Positions 31,703-39,362 of a stretch of DNA of 39,373 bases are shown here, piece after piece. Within the stretch, counting starts at the first letter, position 1; every line of letters starts with the position of its first letter. The notes below the pieces were generated by a model that was not told where the DNA came from, searched no databases, and saw only the letters and a list, made by a program, of their open reading frames with translations. The DNA comes from Candidatus Fimenecus excrementavium (lineage in GTDB: Bacteria > Bacillota > Clostridia > Oscillospirales > Acutalibacteraceae), in NCBI GenBank assembly GCA_018712805.1, contig DVGI01000036.1, forward strand, positions 1-39,373, given 5' to 3'. The position numbers and the translations under genes are program-made.

Positions 31703-31728
31703 ATGAACCAAAAGACGCAGGATGTCAA
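31700..31728 (-). promoter_or_regulatory. Promoter of the M-box-mgtE transcript
   Basis: On the minus strand a perfect TTGACA (31723-31728) and CATAAT (31700-31705) are 17 bases apart, directly upstream of the riboswitch. Confidence 0.85.
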
Positions 31729-31760
31729 TAACCGATGCAGAAAAAAATCGGTTAAACTTG

Positions 31761-31826
31761 CTATTTTTCTACACAATCCGTAATCGTGTTTAAAAAGGAG
31801 GTCTCGCCGAAAACATTTTTCGCCAT
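31761..31826 (-). CDS. Candidate 21-residue small protein with very strong ribosome site
   Basis: AAAAGGAGG lies seven bases before the ATG at 31826, and the frame runs 21 codons to TAG at 31761. The peptide begins MAKNVFGETSFLNTITDC. It begins 23 bases after the stop of the FakA-domain gene, so it is probably in the same transcript. Either it is a real small protein or it is the surviving start of a longer gene whose rest has been lost, since the mgtE promoter begins soon after. Confidence 0.45.
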   Translation of the reverse strand: MAKNVFGETSFLNTITDCVEK

Positions 31827-31849
31827 GGAAAATCCTCCTTTTAATGCGT

Positions 31850-32101
31850 TCAGCCCTTTAAGCCGCGCTCCTGCCGGTCCATATCTTCGATTACGATGTC
31901 AAAAATTTCGCCGAGCGTCGAGCAGTATTCCAGCACCTTCCACGGCTCGTTGGTATGGAAATGGATTTTGATTAAATCTTCGTCGCCGACTGCAAGCAGG
32001 CAGTCGCCTTTGAAGTGCTCGATAAAATAATCGTGAATGGCGTCTTCGTCCAAATCCTCGCCTTCAATTAAAAGTTGGGTATCATATCTGTATTCCAGCA
32101 T
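31850..32101 (-). CDS. Stand-alone FakA/YloV C-terminal-like domain protein
   Basis: The 83-residue protein resembles the end of FakA (YloV), the kinase that phosphorylates fatty acids held by DegV/FakB proteins. It begins YRYDTQLLIEGEDLDED and continues with GDEDLIKIHFHTNEPWKVLEY and GEIFDIVIEDMDRQ, the segment where FakA reads close to KVHVHTNxPGxVLE...GELxxIKIENM. The kinase (Dak2-like) domain is missing, so it cannot be a kinase alone. It may bind DegV proteins or another partner. AAAGGA lies ten bases before the ATG. It follows the GH26 gene by 84 bases. Confidence 0.75.
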   Translation of the reverse strand: MLEYRYDTQLLIEGEDLDEDAIHDYFIEHFKGDCLLAVGDEDLIKIHFHTNEPWKVLEYCSTLGEIFDIVIEDMDRQERGLKG

Positions 32102-32185
32102 AATCAGAATATCCTTTCTTTTGCTTTTTATAAGCGTATGATAACAAATTTTCCTTATGTTTGCAAGTTTCAGAAAGCAAAGGGA

Positions 32186-33178
32186 TTATGCAAACGACGG
32201 CAGTTCGTCCAGCGTGATGACATATTCGCTGTTGTAAAGCTGAGACAACTGCTCTTTTGTGTTTGTGTCCATCAAGTATTCGGTGTGCCACGTCATAAAC
32301 GAGCCCCACAGGGTCTTTTTAAGCTGTTCTTCGGTCGGAATCAAGCCGCATTCGTGCAGCCACAAGGGCTTGGTTTTGTGTGTGACGCGGCGTGTCTTGC
32401 GGTAAAGCGATTTTTCCGCGCCGTTTTCCGCGACTTCATAGCTGTCCGCACCGGAAATGTCGCAATATTCGTCGCCCGGGTACCAGTCACCGACGTCTTC
32501 GCCGTTGTGGGAATAGCCAAGCACCCAAATTAAGTTATTTAACCCCAAATCGTTGGTGAAATGGTCATACATCAAAATCCAAAGCTTTTTGAAGTTTTCG
32601 GGACCGCCTTTTCCCCACCAGAACCACTGGCCGTCAAATTCATGGAACGGACGCCAAAGCACGGTGACGCCGGCTTCCTGCAATTCCAAAAGCGCCTGAC
32701 CCGCGTGGTCCATGTTCTCAATAAACGCTTCGTTTTCCGGCGTGCCTTTGGTCAAAACCGCGTCCCAGTTTGTAATTTCATCATTTTTGCTGTCATCATA
32801 ATTGCCGGTAAAATCCGAGCCGCAGTGCCAGCAAATGGTCACAAGGCCGCCTTTTGCCCACCAATCTTTGGCGCGCTCGACCACGCCTTCGAAGTCGTCG
32901 TCCATGAAGTCAAGGCCGCGCATGGCGGGCAGTTTGCCTGTGGCGTCGAAAAGATACTGCATTTCATAATCCGGGCCGTCGACCCAAGTGGATTCCTGTT
33001 GCCCGGAAATGATATGGTTTTCATACATTTCGCAAATATAAGCATAGACCTTTTTCGTGGTCTCGTTTGCGTTCGGATTGCTCAAATGCATGACGGATTT
33101 GTCGGTTTCAAACACGGAGCAGGAGGTCAGCAGCGCCGCACAAAGAAGCGGGCAAAGCACGGTCATCCACTTTTTCAT
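32186..33178 (-). CDS. GH26 beta-mannanase-like lipoprotein
   Basis: This surface lipoprotein of 330 residues has a lipobox LLTSC (Cys20). The family 26 TIM barrel spans about 40-320. The acid/base is Glu180 in WRPFHEFDGQWFWW and the nucleophile Glu276 in LHECG, both in the expected contexts; ICWHCGSDF is another conserved strand. GH26 enzymes cut beta-1,4-mannan or related mixed glucans. The start overlaps the stop of the upstream oxidoreductase by ATGA, so the two are translated together. Anchoring outside the cell suggests it trims plant mannan before uptake. Confidence 0.92.
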   Translation of the reverse strand: MKKWMTVLCPLLCAALLTSCSVFETDKSVMHLSNPNANETTKKVYAYICEMYENHIISGQQESTWVDGPDYEMQYLFDATGKLPAMRGLDFMDDDFEGVVERAKDWWAKGGLVTICWHCGSDFTGNYDDSKNDEITNWDAVLTKGTPENEAFIENMDHAGQALLELQEAGVTVLWRPFHEFDGQWFWWGKGGPENFKKLWILMYDHFTNDLGLNNLIWVLGYSHNGEDVGDWYPGDEYCDISGADSYEVAENGAEKSLYRKTRRVTHKTKPLWLHECGLIPTEEQLKKTLWGSFMTWHTEYLMDTNTKEQLSQLYNSEYVITLDELPSFA

Positions 33179-34152
33179 GCGTTCTCCCCTTTCTCCGTTT
33201 CAAACGGATAGACAAGATGCATTTGCCGTCTGCACTCGTCCATGATTTTCATGCACGCGCGCGTAGCGGCGAACGGGATATATTGTGACTGGGTTTTGCC
33301 GGCGCGAATCTCCTCGGCAGCGCGAGTAAACTCGGTCAAATAGTCCGTTTTGCCGCGGAACACCTGTTTGCCGTTGTCATTATAAAGAATCGCTTTGGAA
33401 GCCATATGGAAAAAGGACGGCAGGGATATTTTCCCCTTTGTGCCGACGATCATGCAGCTTTCTTTTAAGCTGCAAAGAGACATATGCAGTTTACAGGAAA
33501 AGCCCTTATAATCGAGCGTAACCAGTTCTTTAATGTCAATCCCGTTTTTCAGCGTGCCGCGGCAGTGGAGAGCTTCCGGAACGCCGAACAGGTTGTAGCA
33601 ATAGGTAATCGGGTAAATGCCGATGTCCAAAAGCGCGCCGCCCGCGGTTTCGGGGGTGAGCACGCGCGAATTTTTGGACATGAGAATCCCGGGAAATGCA
33701 TAGTGGATTTCGACGTGCTGCACATCGCCGATTTCGCCGCTTTGCACCCATTTTTTCACGGTCAGCGCGACGTCGGAAAACCAAGTCCACATCGCTTCGC
33801 AGAAATACACCTGCTGTTTTTGGGCGGCGGCAATCAGCGTGTCAACATCTTTTAGGGAAACGCCGACCGGCTTTTCGCAAAGCACAGGCTTACCGAGTTC
33901 CATCGCGCGGACGGCATAGTCCACGTGGGACGTGTGGGGCGTGGCGATATAAACGCCGTCGACCTCGTCTGAATTAACGGCGCTGTCAAAATCGGAAAAC
34001 GCCTTAGCGCCGTACTGATAGGCAAGCGCTTTTGCCTTTTCGAGATTGCGGCTGAACACCGAAACAATTTTATGATTTCCTTTTGAAATATTCGCGGCAG
34101 TCGTGCGCGCAATGTTGCCGCTGCCGATATAAGCCCATTTAAACGGTTCCAC
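33175..34152 (-). CDS. Gfo/Idh/MocA-family oxidoreductase
   Basis: The 325-residue NAD(P)-dependent enzyme has an N-terminal Rossmann fold (YIGSGNIART at 8-17), the family motif CEKPVGVS (Lys binding the substrate), a following AMWTWF and a C-terminal alpha/beta domain starting near AGGALLDIGIYPI. It belongs with sugar or sugar-like dehydrogenases; the EAMWTRF-like motif is typical of trans-1,2-dihydrobenzene-1,2-diol/xylose dehydrogenase-like members. The start is GTG at 34152 with GGAGGTG five to six bases upstream. It is coupled to the GH26 gene by an ATGA overlap. A TATAAT lies about 30 bases upstream, but its -35 box is weak. Confidence 0.92.
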   Translation of the reverse strand: MEPFKWAYIGSGNIARTTAANISKGNHKIVSVFSRNLEKAKALAYQYGAKAFSDFDSAVNSDEVDGVYIATPHTSHVDYAVRAMELGKPVLCEKPVGVSLKDVDTLIAAAQKQQVYFCEAMWTWFSDVALTVKKWVQSGEIGDVQHVEIHYAFPGILMSKNSRVLTPETAGGALLDIGIYPITYCYNLFGVPEALHCRGTLKNGIDIKELVTLDYKGFSCKLHMSLCSLKESCMIVGTKGKISLPSFFHMASKAILYNDNGKQVFRGKTDYLTEFTRAAEEIRAGKTQSQYIPFAATRACMKIMDECRRQMHLVYPFETEKGENA

Positions 34153-34254
34153 AAAAACACCTCCGGGTTTTGTATTTTTATATTATACAATAAAGAACTT
34201 CTCAACACAATGCCAAAAAGCGAGTGAAAAAATCGTTAGAAAAATAAAAATTCA

Positions 34255-34283
34255 TTGACAACGCGGGGGGATTTTACTATAAT
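34255..34283 (+). promoter_or_regulatory. Perfect consensus promoter of tRNA-Leu
   Basis: TTGACA (34255-34260) and TATAAT (34278-34283) are separated by 17 bases. The tRNA begins 17 bases after the -10 box. Confidence 0.95.
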
Positions 34284-34300
34284 AGATTCGCATCTTTTAT

Positions 34301-34387
34301 GCCGCTGTGGCGAAATCGGCAGACGCAAGGGACTTAAAATCCCTCGGTGGCAACACCGTACCGGTTCAAGTCCGGTCAGCGGCACCA
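34301..34387 (+). tRNA. tRNA-Leu (anticodon UAA)
   Basis: The acceptor stem GCCGCTG pairs with CAGCGGC, followed by discriminator A and encoded CCA (34385-34387). The anticodon stem AGGGA/TCCCT holds loop CTTAAAA with anticodon TAA at 34335-34337. The long variable arm CGGTGGCAACACCG and the T arm CCGGTTCAAGTCCGG are present, as expected for a class II leucine tRNA. Confidence 0.97.
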
Positions 34388-34426
34388 AAAAATCGACAAA
34401 CCCTTCATGGTGCTTGTCGATTTTTT
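34387..34426 (+). terminator. Terminator of tRNA-Leu
   Basis: A 13-base stem (34387-34399 with 34414-34426) with a 14-base loop and a T-run starts at the last base of the CCA end. Confidence 0.85.
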
Positions 34427-34460
34427 TATTTTCTTCTAAATGCAACGGGGAGGCGGAAAT

Positions 34461-34937
34461 ATGGATATTTCCTTTAAGGCGGGAAACGAAAAGTTCAACT
34501 ACCGCGTGTGCGCCGTTATCCTGCACGCCGGAAAAATTTTAGCGATGCACGATGAACGCTCGCCTTATTTCTATCTGCCCGGCGGACGCGTCAAGCTTGG
34601 TGAAACGGCAGAAGAGGCCGTTCTTCGGGAAGTCCGGGAAGAATTGAGAATTACCGCCAAGATTGACCGCCCGCTTTGGCTTAACCAAGGTTTTTTCAAA
34701 GAAGATGTTGACGGTTTGCAGTACCACGAAATCTGCATTTATTTTTTAATGGATATTGCAGATACCGACCTGCTTTCCAAAGGGGAAAAGTTTTTCCTGC
34801 CGGAAGGAAAACACCGGCACACTTTTGAGTGGCTGCAATGGGAGCGATTAGAAGACGAATATTTTTATCCGGTTTTCATCAAAAAGGAAATTTTTCATTT
34901 GCCGGAAGTTTTTACCATTCGGGCGGAATATGAATAA
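34461..34937 (+). CDS. Nudix hydrolase
   Basis: The 158-residue protein hydrolyses a nucleoside diphosphate linked to another group; the substrate is unknown. The Nudix box is GGRVKLGETAEEAVLREVREEL (written here as GRVKLGE, seven residues, then REVREEL), with the four metal-binding Glu in place. The usual Gly near the end of the motif is replaced by Arg (EELRI). The start is at 34461, with GGGGAGG seven bases upstream. It lies just after the tRNA terminator. A promoter is not clear, so low-level readthrough is possible. Confidence 0.92.
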   Translation: MDISFKAGNEKFNYRVCAVILHAGKILAMHDERSPYFYLPGGRVKLGETAEEAVLREVREELRITAKIDRPLWLNQGFFKEDVDGLQYHEICIYFLMDIADTDLLSKGEKFFLPEGKHRHTFEWLQWERLEDEYFYPVFIKKEIFHLPEVFTIRAEYE

Positions 34938-35045
34938 CCCGTTTTCGTTTTCTCTGCATTTTCAAAAAAGCAGCGCAGTATGTACCAACGGTTTGCTTTT
35001 AAATTATTAATGTTCAGAAAAGGCAGATTGCAAAGAAGGGATATT

Positions 35046-35738
35046 ATGCAAAAGGAAATCCCCATGAAAATTTTGGGGCATATTCACAGCGAGTTCCCGG
35101 AGAAATTCGGGATTCCGCGGCAAAGCGGGATTGTAACCGATTTGAAAGCGACGATTTCGTTTGAACCGGAATTCAGAAATCCCGACGCATTCCGCGGGCT
35201 TGAAGGGTTTTCGCACATTTGGGTGCTTTGGCTTTTCTCGGAAACTATGCGGGACAACTGGTCGCCGACTGTTCGCCCGCCGCGCCTTGGCGGCAACGAA
35301 CATATGGGCGTTTTCGCAACGCGTTCCCCCTATCGCCCGAACCCGATCGGGCTTTCGTGCGTACAGCTTGAAAGTGTAGAATTCACCGAAAAAGACGGTC
35401 CGATTTTGCATATCCTCGGCGGAGATTTTTTAGACGGCACGCCGGTTTTAGATATTAAGCCGTATCTTGCCTATGTTGAGTCGCACCCCAACGCTTTGGG
35501 CGGGTTTGCGTTACAATCCACCGCGCCGGTTTTAGAAGTGGAATGCCCGCCGGAAATTTTAGAAGTTGTGCCGGAAGAAAAGCGGCGGGCGCTCCTTTCC
35601 GTTTTGGCGCAGGACCCGCGCCCCGCGTATCAGGACGACCCCAAGCGCGTTTACGGGCTTTCGTTTGCGGGATTGGAAATTCATTTTACCGTAAGCGGGC
35701 AAACGCTTTTCGTCAACTCCATAGAAAAAAGCAAATAA
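35046..35738 (+). CDS. trmO: tRNA (N6-threonylcarbamoyladenosine37-N6)-methyltransferase TrmO
   Basis: TrmO (YaeB/TsaA family) uses SAM to methylate t6A at position 37 of some tRNAs. The protein is 230 residues, normal for the family. Marks are GFSHIWVLWLF, the signature RSPYRPNPIGLSCVQLE, and LDGTPVLDIKPYL. The C-terminal TsaA-specific extension is present (PRPAYQDDPKRVYGLSFAG). The start is set at 35046 with AAGGGA four bases upstream of the ATG; the longer frame from 34980 has no site. It lies 108 bases downstream of the Nudix gene on the same strand and ends at a bidirectional terminator. Confidence 0.93.
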   Translation: MQKEIPMKILGHIHSEFPEKFGIPRQSGIVTDLKATISFEPEFRNPDAFRGLEGFSHIWVLWLFSETMRDNWSPTVRPPRLGGNEHMGVFATRSPYRPNPIGLSCVQLESVEFTEKDGPILHILGGDFLDGTPVLDIKPYLAYVESHPNALGGFALQSTAPVLEVECPPEILEVVPEEKRRALLSVLAQDPRPAYQDDPKRVYGLSFAGLEIHFTVSGQTLFVNSIEKSK

Positions 35739-35742
35739 AAAC

Positions 35743-35769
35743 AGCCGGTAAGTTTTCTGCTTACCGGCT
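35743..35769 (+). terminator. Bidirectional terminator between trmO and the GH3 gene
   Basis: A perfect ten-base stem (35743-35752 with 35760-35769), with a seven-base loop and A/T-rich flanks on both sides, lies between two convergent stops. Confidence 0.9.
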
Positions 35770-35787
35770 AATTTTATGTAATATATT

Positions 35788-38223
35788 TTATTTTTCTTGG
35801 TTTTGCAAGAAGCGGTCCATTGCCGTAGACTGCATACAGAAGCGCAAAACATTTTTCGCTGTGCGCTGCAATTCGCCGAGGGTGATACCGTCCTTTTTGC
35901 CGTAGGTCTTTAAAAGCGTTTTATCCGGCTTTTGTTTGCCGACGCGCTTGCCGCCGGGCATTAAAACATCAACTTGAGCGCGCACACGATAGGCATTGTC
36001 TTTAAGTTTCGGAAATTCCGGGCTCTTTTGCGAGCGCATCCACCAGTCGGTCATCACGCAGCCGTCGTAATGCCACTCCCCGCGCAAAATCGTGGTGCAA
36101 AGCTCATATTGATAGTGCCCGTGGACACTGTTGATTTTGTTGTAGGACGTCATGATGTTTTGCGGCGTGGCTTCTTTGACGCAGATTTCAAAGCCTTTGA
36201 GGTAAATTTCACGCAAAGCGCGCTCGGACAGTCTCGAATCGTTGGTGCTTCGGCGGAACTCCTGGTTATTGCAGGCAAAATGTTTCGGGCAGGCGGAAAC
36301 GCCGTTGCTTTGCAATCCCCGAACGGCGGCTGCAGCAATTTTACCCGTGACCAGCGGGTCTTCGGAATAATATTCAAAGTTTCTGCCGCAAAGCGGGTTT
36401 CTGTGAATGTTAATCCCGGGGCCTAAAAGCACGTCGGTGCCTTTCTCACGCATTTCCGCGCCGACGGCTTTATACACTTCTTCCACAAGCGCTTCGTCGA
36501 ACGTGCAGGCAAGGAGCGTGCCAATCGGCAAAAGCGAACAGCAACTGTAAAGGCGAATGCCGGAGGGACCGTCGGTTGTGGTGACGGGCGGCACGCCTTT
36601 TGCGCGAAGCGACGGCAGGACACCGCCGTAAACGCCGGCATTGCCCGGCACGCCGAGCGGGCTGTTCATAATATATGCCCCGCGGGAAATGGCTTCGAGT
36701 TCCGTAAGGTCCAACTGCGCGACAAAATCGTCCATCGTTGCTTTGCCGTCGCGGACGTCGCGCAATTTTATACCACGATCGCCTGCCATTTCGACCGCTT
36801 CGGGAAGCGTATCTAATATTCTTTGCTTTAAATCGACTTTAGAAAGGTAAACCGTTTCGCGCGAAAGCACACGCACGCCGTTTTCTTCTTTCGCTTTGCA
36901 GACGGTAAACGCGTTTACGGGCGCCGCCGCCTGTTCGAGCTGTTCAAGCAGTTCGGTTTTTTCAAAGCGGGTTTCCGCCACGCGGACAGCGTCACGGACA
37001 TTTTCGCCGAGATAAAAGCCGTAAGCGCCTGCCTGTAAAACATAAGCACTCCGGTAGCCGGTCTCCCCGCTTTCATCGTAAGACGCAAGGCGCGTTTTCG
37101 GAATGGAGACCGTTAAAGTCTGTGTTTCACCGGGCGCAAGCAATTTGGTTTTCGTAAATCCGCAAAGCACGCGCGCGGGTGTGCCGAGCACGCCGCATGG
37201 GGGTTCAACATAAACCTGCACAACGGTTTTGCCGCTGTGTTTTTCGCCTGTATTGGTAACGCTGCAAGTAAGCACAAAGCCGTCGTTTTCTTCTTTCAAT
37301 GCAGAAAACTGCACGGAAAACTCGGTATAGCTCAAGCCGTAGCCGAACGGATAAAGCACGGTTTTGGGCTTGAATGTCTCAAACCAGCGGTAGCCGACGA
37401 AAATATCTTCGGTATAGTTGTTAAATTCCGCCGCGCCGAAATCGTCGGCGGAGGGATAATCGGAATACTGCCGGGCGATTGTATCAGTCAGTCGCCCGCT
37501 CGGGCAAACCGCGCCGCACAGCAAATCCGCCACGGCGTTGCCGCTTTCCATACCGCCCTGCCACACAAGCAGAACCGCGCCGATTTTATCGCCGAATTCT
37601 TCGAGCCACGACAAATCCATAAGGCTGCCGACGTTTAAAAGCACAACCGTTTTTTCAAACGCTTCGGTGACGGTTTCCAAAAGTTTTCGCTCATCATCGG
37701 TCAGATAAAAGCTGCCTTTTTCCAACGCGTTTTCGCGGTCTTCGCCGGAGGAACGACCGATTGTAACCACCGCGCAGTCGGCGTGTACCGCCGCGTCCGC
37801 CGCAAGTTCTTTCGTCACCGGCATTTCCGGGTAAAAGCGCGGCCAATGGCCCCAAATGCCGTGGTCAATTTGGTTTTTCGCGCTCCAGTCGGTGTAGACT
37901 TTCGCGAGCGGCTCATAAAGCGTAAGCGCAGAGCAATTTCGGACGCCCTCGATTAAATTAACGGCGTAAGGTTTATTGACGTCGCCGCCGGAGCCGTAGC
38001 CGGTATAAAACCACTCGGACTGCACACGGCCAAACAGGGCGAGCGTCTCGTTGTTTTCAAGCGGCAACACGCCGTTATTTTTCAGTAACACAGCGCCCTC
38101 CGCCGCGGCACGGCGCAGAATTTCGGGCATACCGGGTGTTATCGTCTTTTCGGCGGCCGCGCGCGCGGTCTCCTCTTGCGAAAGCCCGGAAAATTTTGAA
38201 ACGATTTTGCTGATTAAAGACAT
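35788..38223 (-). CDS. GH3 beta-glycosidase with permuted domain order
   Basis: The 811-residue enzyme is a family 3 glycoside hydrolase in which the order is reversed. The alpha/beta sandwich domain comes first (about 35-290, with AAEGAVLLKNNGVLPL and LLVWQGGMESGNAVADLLCG), then a fibronectin-III-like domain (about 305-400, with YPFGYGLSYTEF), and last the TIM barrel with the nucleophile Asp726 in CVMTDWW. The barrel also has TTDGPSGIRL and CPKHFACNNQE. This inverted type is known in some Ruminococcus and Butyrivibrio beta-glucosidases. There is no signal peptide, so it acts inside the cell on imported oligosaccharides. The start at 38223 has GGTGGAG six bases upstream. It lies beside a truncated sugar-transporter gene. 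Confidence 0.93.
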   Translation of the reverse strand: MSLISKIVSKFSGLSQEETARAAAEKTITPGMPEILRRAAAEGAVLLKNNGVLPLENNETLALFGRVQSEWFYTGYGSGGDVNKPYAVNLIEGVRNCSALTLYEPLAKVYTDWSAKNQIDHGIWGHWPRFYPEMPVTKELAADAAVHADCAVVTIGRSSGEDRENALEKGSFYLTDDERKLLETVTEAFEKTVVLLNVGSLMDLSWLEEFGDKIGAVLLVWQGGMESGNAVADLLCGAVCPSGRLTDTIARQYSDYPSADDFGAAEFNNYTEDIFVGYRWFETFKPKTVLYPFGYGLSYTEFSVQFSALKEENDGFVLTCSVTNTGEKHSGKTVVQVYVEPPCGVLGTPARVLCGFTKTKLLAPGETQTLTVSIPKTRLASYDESGETGYRSAYVLQAGAYGFYLGENVRDAVRVAETRFEKTELLEQLEQAAAPVNAFTVCKAKEENGVRVLSRETVYLSKVDLKQRILDTLPEAVEMAGDRGIKLRDVRDGKATMDDFVAQLDLTELEAISRGAYIMNSPLGVPGNAGVYGGVLPSLRAKGVPPVTTTDGPSGIRLYSCCSLLPIGTLLACTFDEALVEEVYKAVGAEMREKGTDVLLGPGINIHRNPLCGRNFEYYSEDPLVTGKIAAAAVRGLQSNGVSACPKHFACNNQEFRRSTNDSRLSERALREIYLKGFEICVKEATPQNIMTSYNKINSVHGHYQYELCTTILRGEWHYDGCVMTDWWMRSQKSPEFPKLKDNAYRVRAQVDVLMPGGKRVGKQKPDKTLLKTYGKKDGITLGELQRTAKNVLRFCMQSTAMDRFLQNQEK

Positions 38224-38255
38224 AAATTGCTCCACCTTAACAAAAGATTAGGGAC

Positions 38256-38284
38256 ATTTTAGCATAGTTTTCCAATCTTGAAAA
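38256..38284 (-). promoter_or_regulatory. Candidate promoter of the GH3 gene
   Basis: On the minus strand an extended -10 (TGC then TAAAAT, 38256-38261) lies 17 bases from a weak -35 TTTTCA (38279-38284). The leader is about 25 bases. Confidence 0.45.
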
Positions 38285-38293
38285 GGGCTATAC

Positions 38294-38327
38294 AAAAATG
38301 CGGCGGCAAGGATTTCACCATGCCGCC
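38294..38327 (-). terminator. Terminator after the truncated transporter gene
   Basis: Stem GGCGGCA (38302-38308) with TGCCGCC (38321-38327), a 12-base loop and a five-base T run on the minus strand (38294-38298). It begins eight bases after the transporter stop. Confidence 0.7.
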
Positions 38328-38334
38328 AAACATA

Positions 38335-39234
38335 TTATTCTGTTAAACAAACTTCGTCATCCGTTTGTGACTTGCTTTGCGCTCGCCGCTGCTGCAAATC
38401 GGCCTCCACCTGTTTTTTCAAGCTATCCGGATAATGGATGAATAAAAGCGGAATCACATTTAAAATGCTGCCAATAATCGGGCCGAGGATGAACAACGGC
38501 CATACCCAGCGGTCAAACTCCGGAGAAAGCGGCAGGCCTGCATCATAATCCTCTGCGCTGTAATGTAAAACAATAAACAAAACCGTAGAAATGCCCGTGT
38601 TAATAGCGCCCACAATTTTACTTGCAAAAGTTTGCGCCGCAAAAGTAATTGCCTCAGCGCGCCGCCCAGTTTGCCACTCCATATAATCAATGGAATCCCC
38701 AAACAGCGAAGTCATAGCAATGCCCGTCATACCGGCAGGAATACTTGCCACCGCCATCAGCAGGGTTACAATCAAAATACGGTATCCCTCATAGCCGACA
38801 AAGAAGCAAAGGACACGCATTACAATAGCCGCAAAGCACGAAAGAATCAAAATGTTTTTCATACCGCCGACTTTTTTGGCAAACTGCGGCACAATCAGCA
38901 TTGCAAGTGTTCCGGGAAGCCCGGCAAAAATACCGTAGAAGAATGACGCCGTTGTGCCGTCCATTTCAAATCCAAACAAGTTTAAGGAGACCTTATATTT
39001 AAAGAAGTAAATTTGCGGCACCGTAAGTGAAAGCCCGCTCAAAATGCTTCCAGCCAAAATCAGCATAACCATTTTGTTTTTAAACAGGTCGCTGAGATTT
39101 GTCCAAAGCGAAGCAGAACCTTTTTGCGGCAAGGAACGCACCCGCTCTTTACCAATAGAAGAAGTAATAGATAAAAGCATGCCACCAAGGCCGAGAACCA
39201 CACCGAGAATGGCAAACAGGACACGCTGTGACAT
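38335..39234 (-). pseudogene. C-terminal part of a GPH-family (MelB-like) sugar transporter, 5'-truncated
   Basis: The 299 residues match the second half of a glycoside-pentoside-hexuronide:cation symporter. They include a span ending in SITSSIGKERVR (the usual end of the sixth helix), the long central loop, and six further spans, with the MTSLFGDSIDYMEWQTGRRAEA motif that marks the family. The usual protein is about 450-480 residues with 12 spans, so the first five or so helices are missing. In frame, the reading continues upstream only to a stop near 39325, with no ribosome site and non-transporter sequence. The break lies near 39250-39290, next to hairpin-rich DNA. It may be a broken gene caused by an insertion. 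With the GH3 gene it would have formed a sugar uptake and hydrolysis pair. Confidence 0.65.
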
Positions 39235-39295
39235 ACCGATGGCATTTGCTAATGTGCGATAAAGAAGTAATAGAAGTGTAAAAAATTTTGCCGTT

Positions 39296-39362
39296 CCTAT
39301 CCGGCACTTAGGGCTGTGTCGGATAGGTCAGGCGTTAGGCTTCCGGCAAGTCTATCTTGCCG
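39296..39362. repeat. Hairpin-rich DNA at the window edge, possible transposon end
   Basis: Two perfect or near-perfect stems lie in tandem: CCTATCCG-GCAC with GTGT-CGGATAGG (39296-39307/39316-39327, one G-U pair), and CGGCAAG with CTTGCCG (39344-39350/39356-39362). On the minus strand a frame ending at TAA near 39335 reads SFVGKIDLPEA. Such structured ends next to a coding tail resemble the right end of IS200/IS605-type elements. The element itself, if real, lies beyond the window. Confidence 0.35.

Larger units (their letters stand above)
31302..31849. other. mgtE leader and neighbouring short ORFs
   Basis: No large gene lies in this 548-base stretch. It contains, on the minus strand, a 29-codon ORF (31365-31454), the M-box terminator (31485-31521), the M-box (about 31541-31702), its promoter (31700-31728) and a 21-codon ORF (31761-31826). 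A weak stem AACCGAT/ATCGGTT lies near 31731-31754. Confidence 0.75.

Noticed and set aside
34301-34430. tRNA-Leu as an integration site for a mobile island
   Set aside because: No integrase and no repeat of the tRNA 3' end were seen nearby; downstream genes are ordinary housekeeping types.
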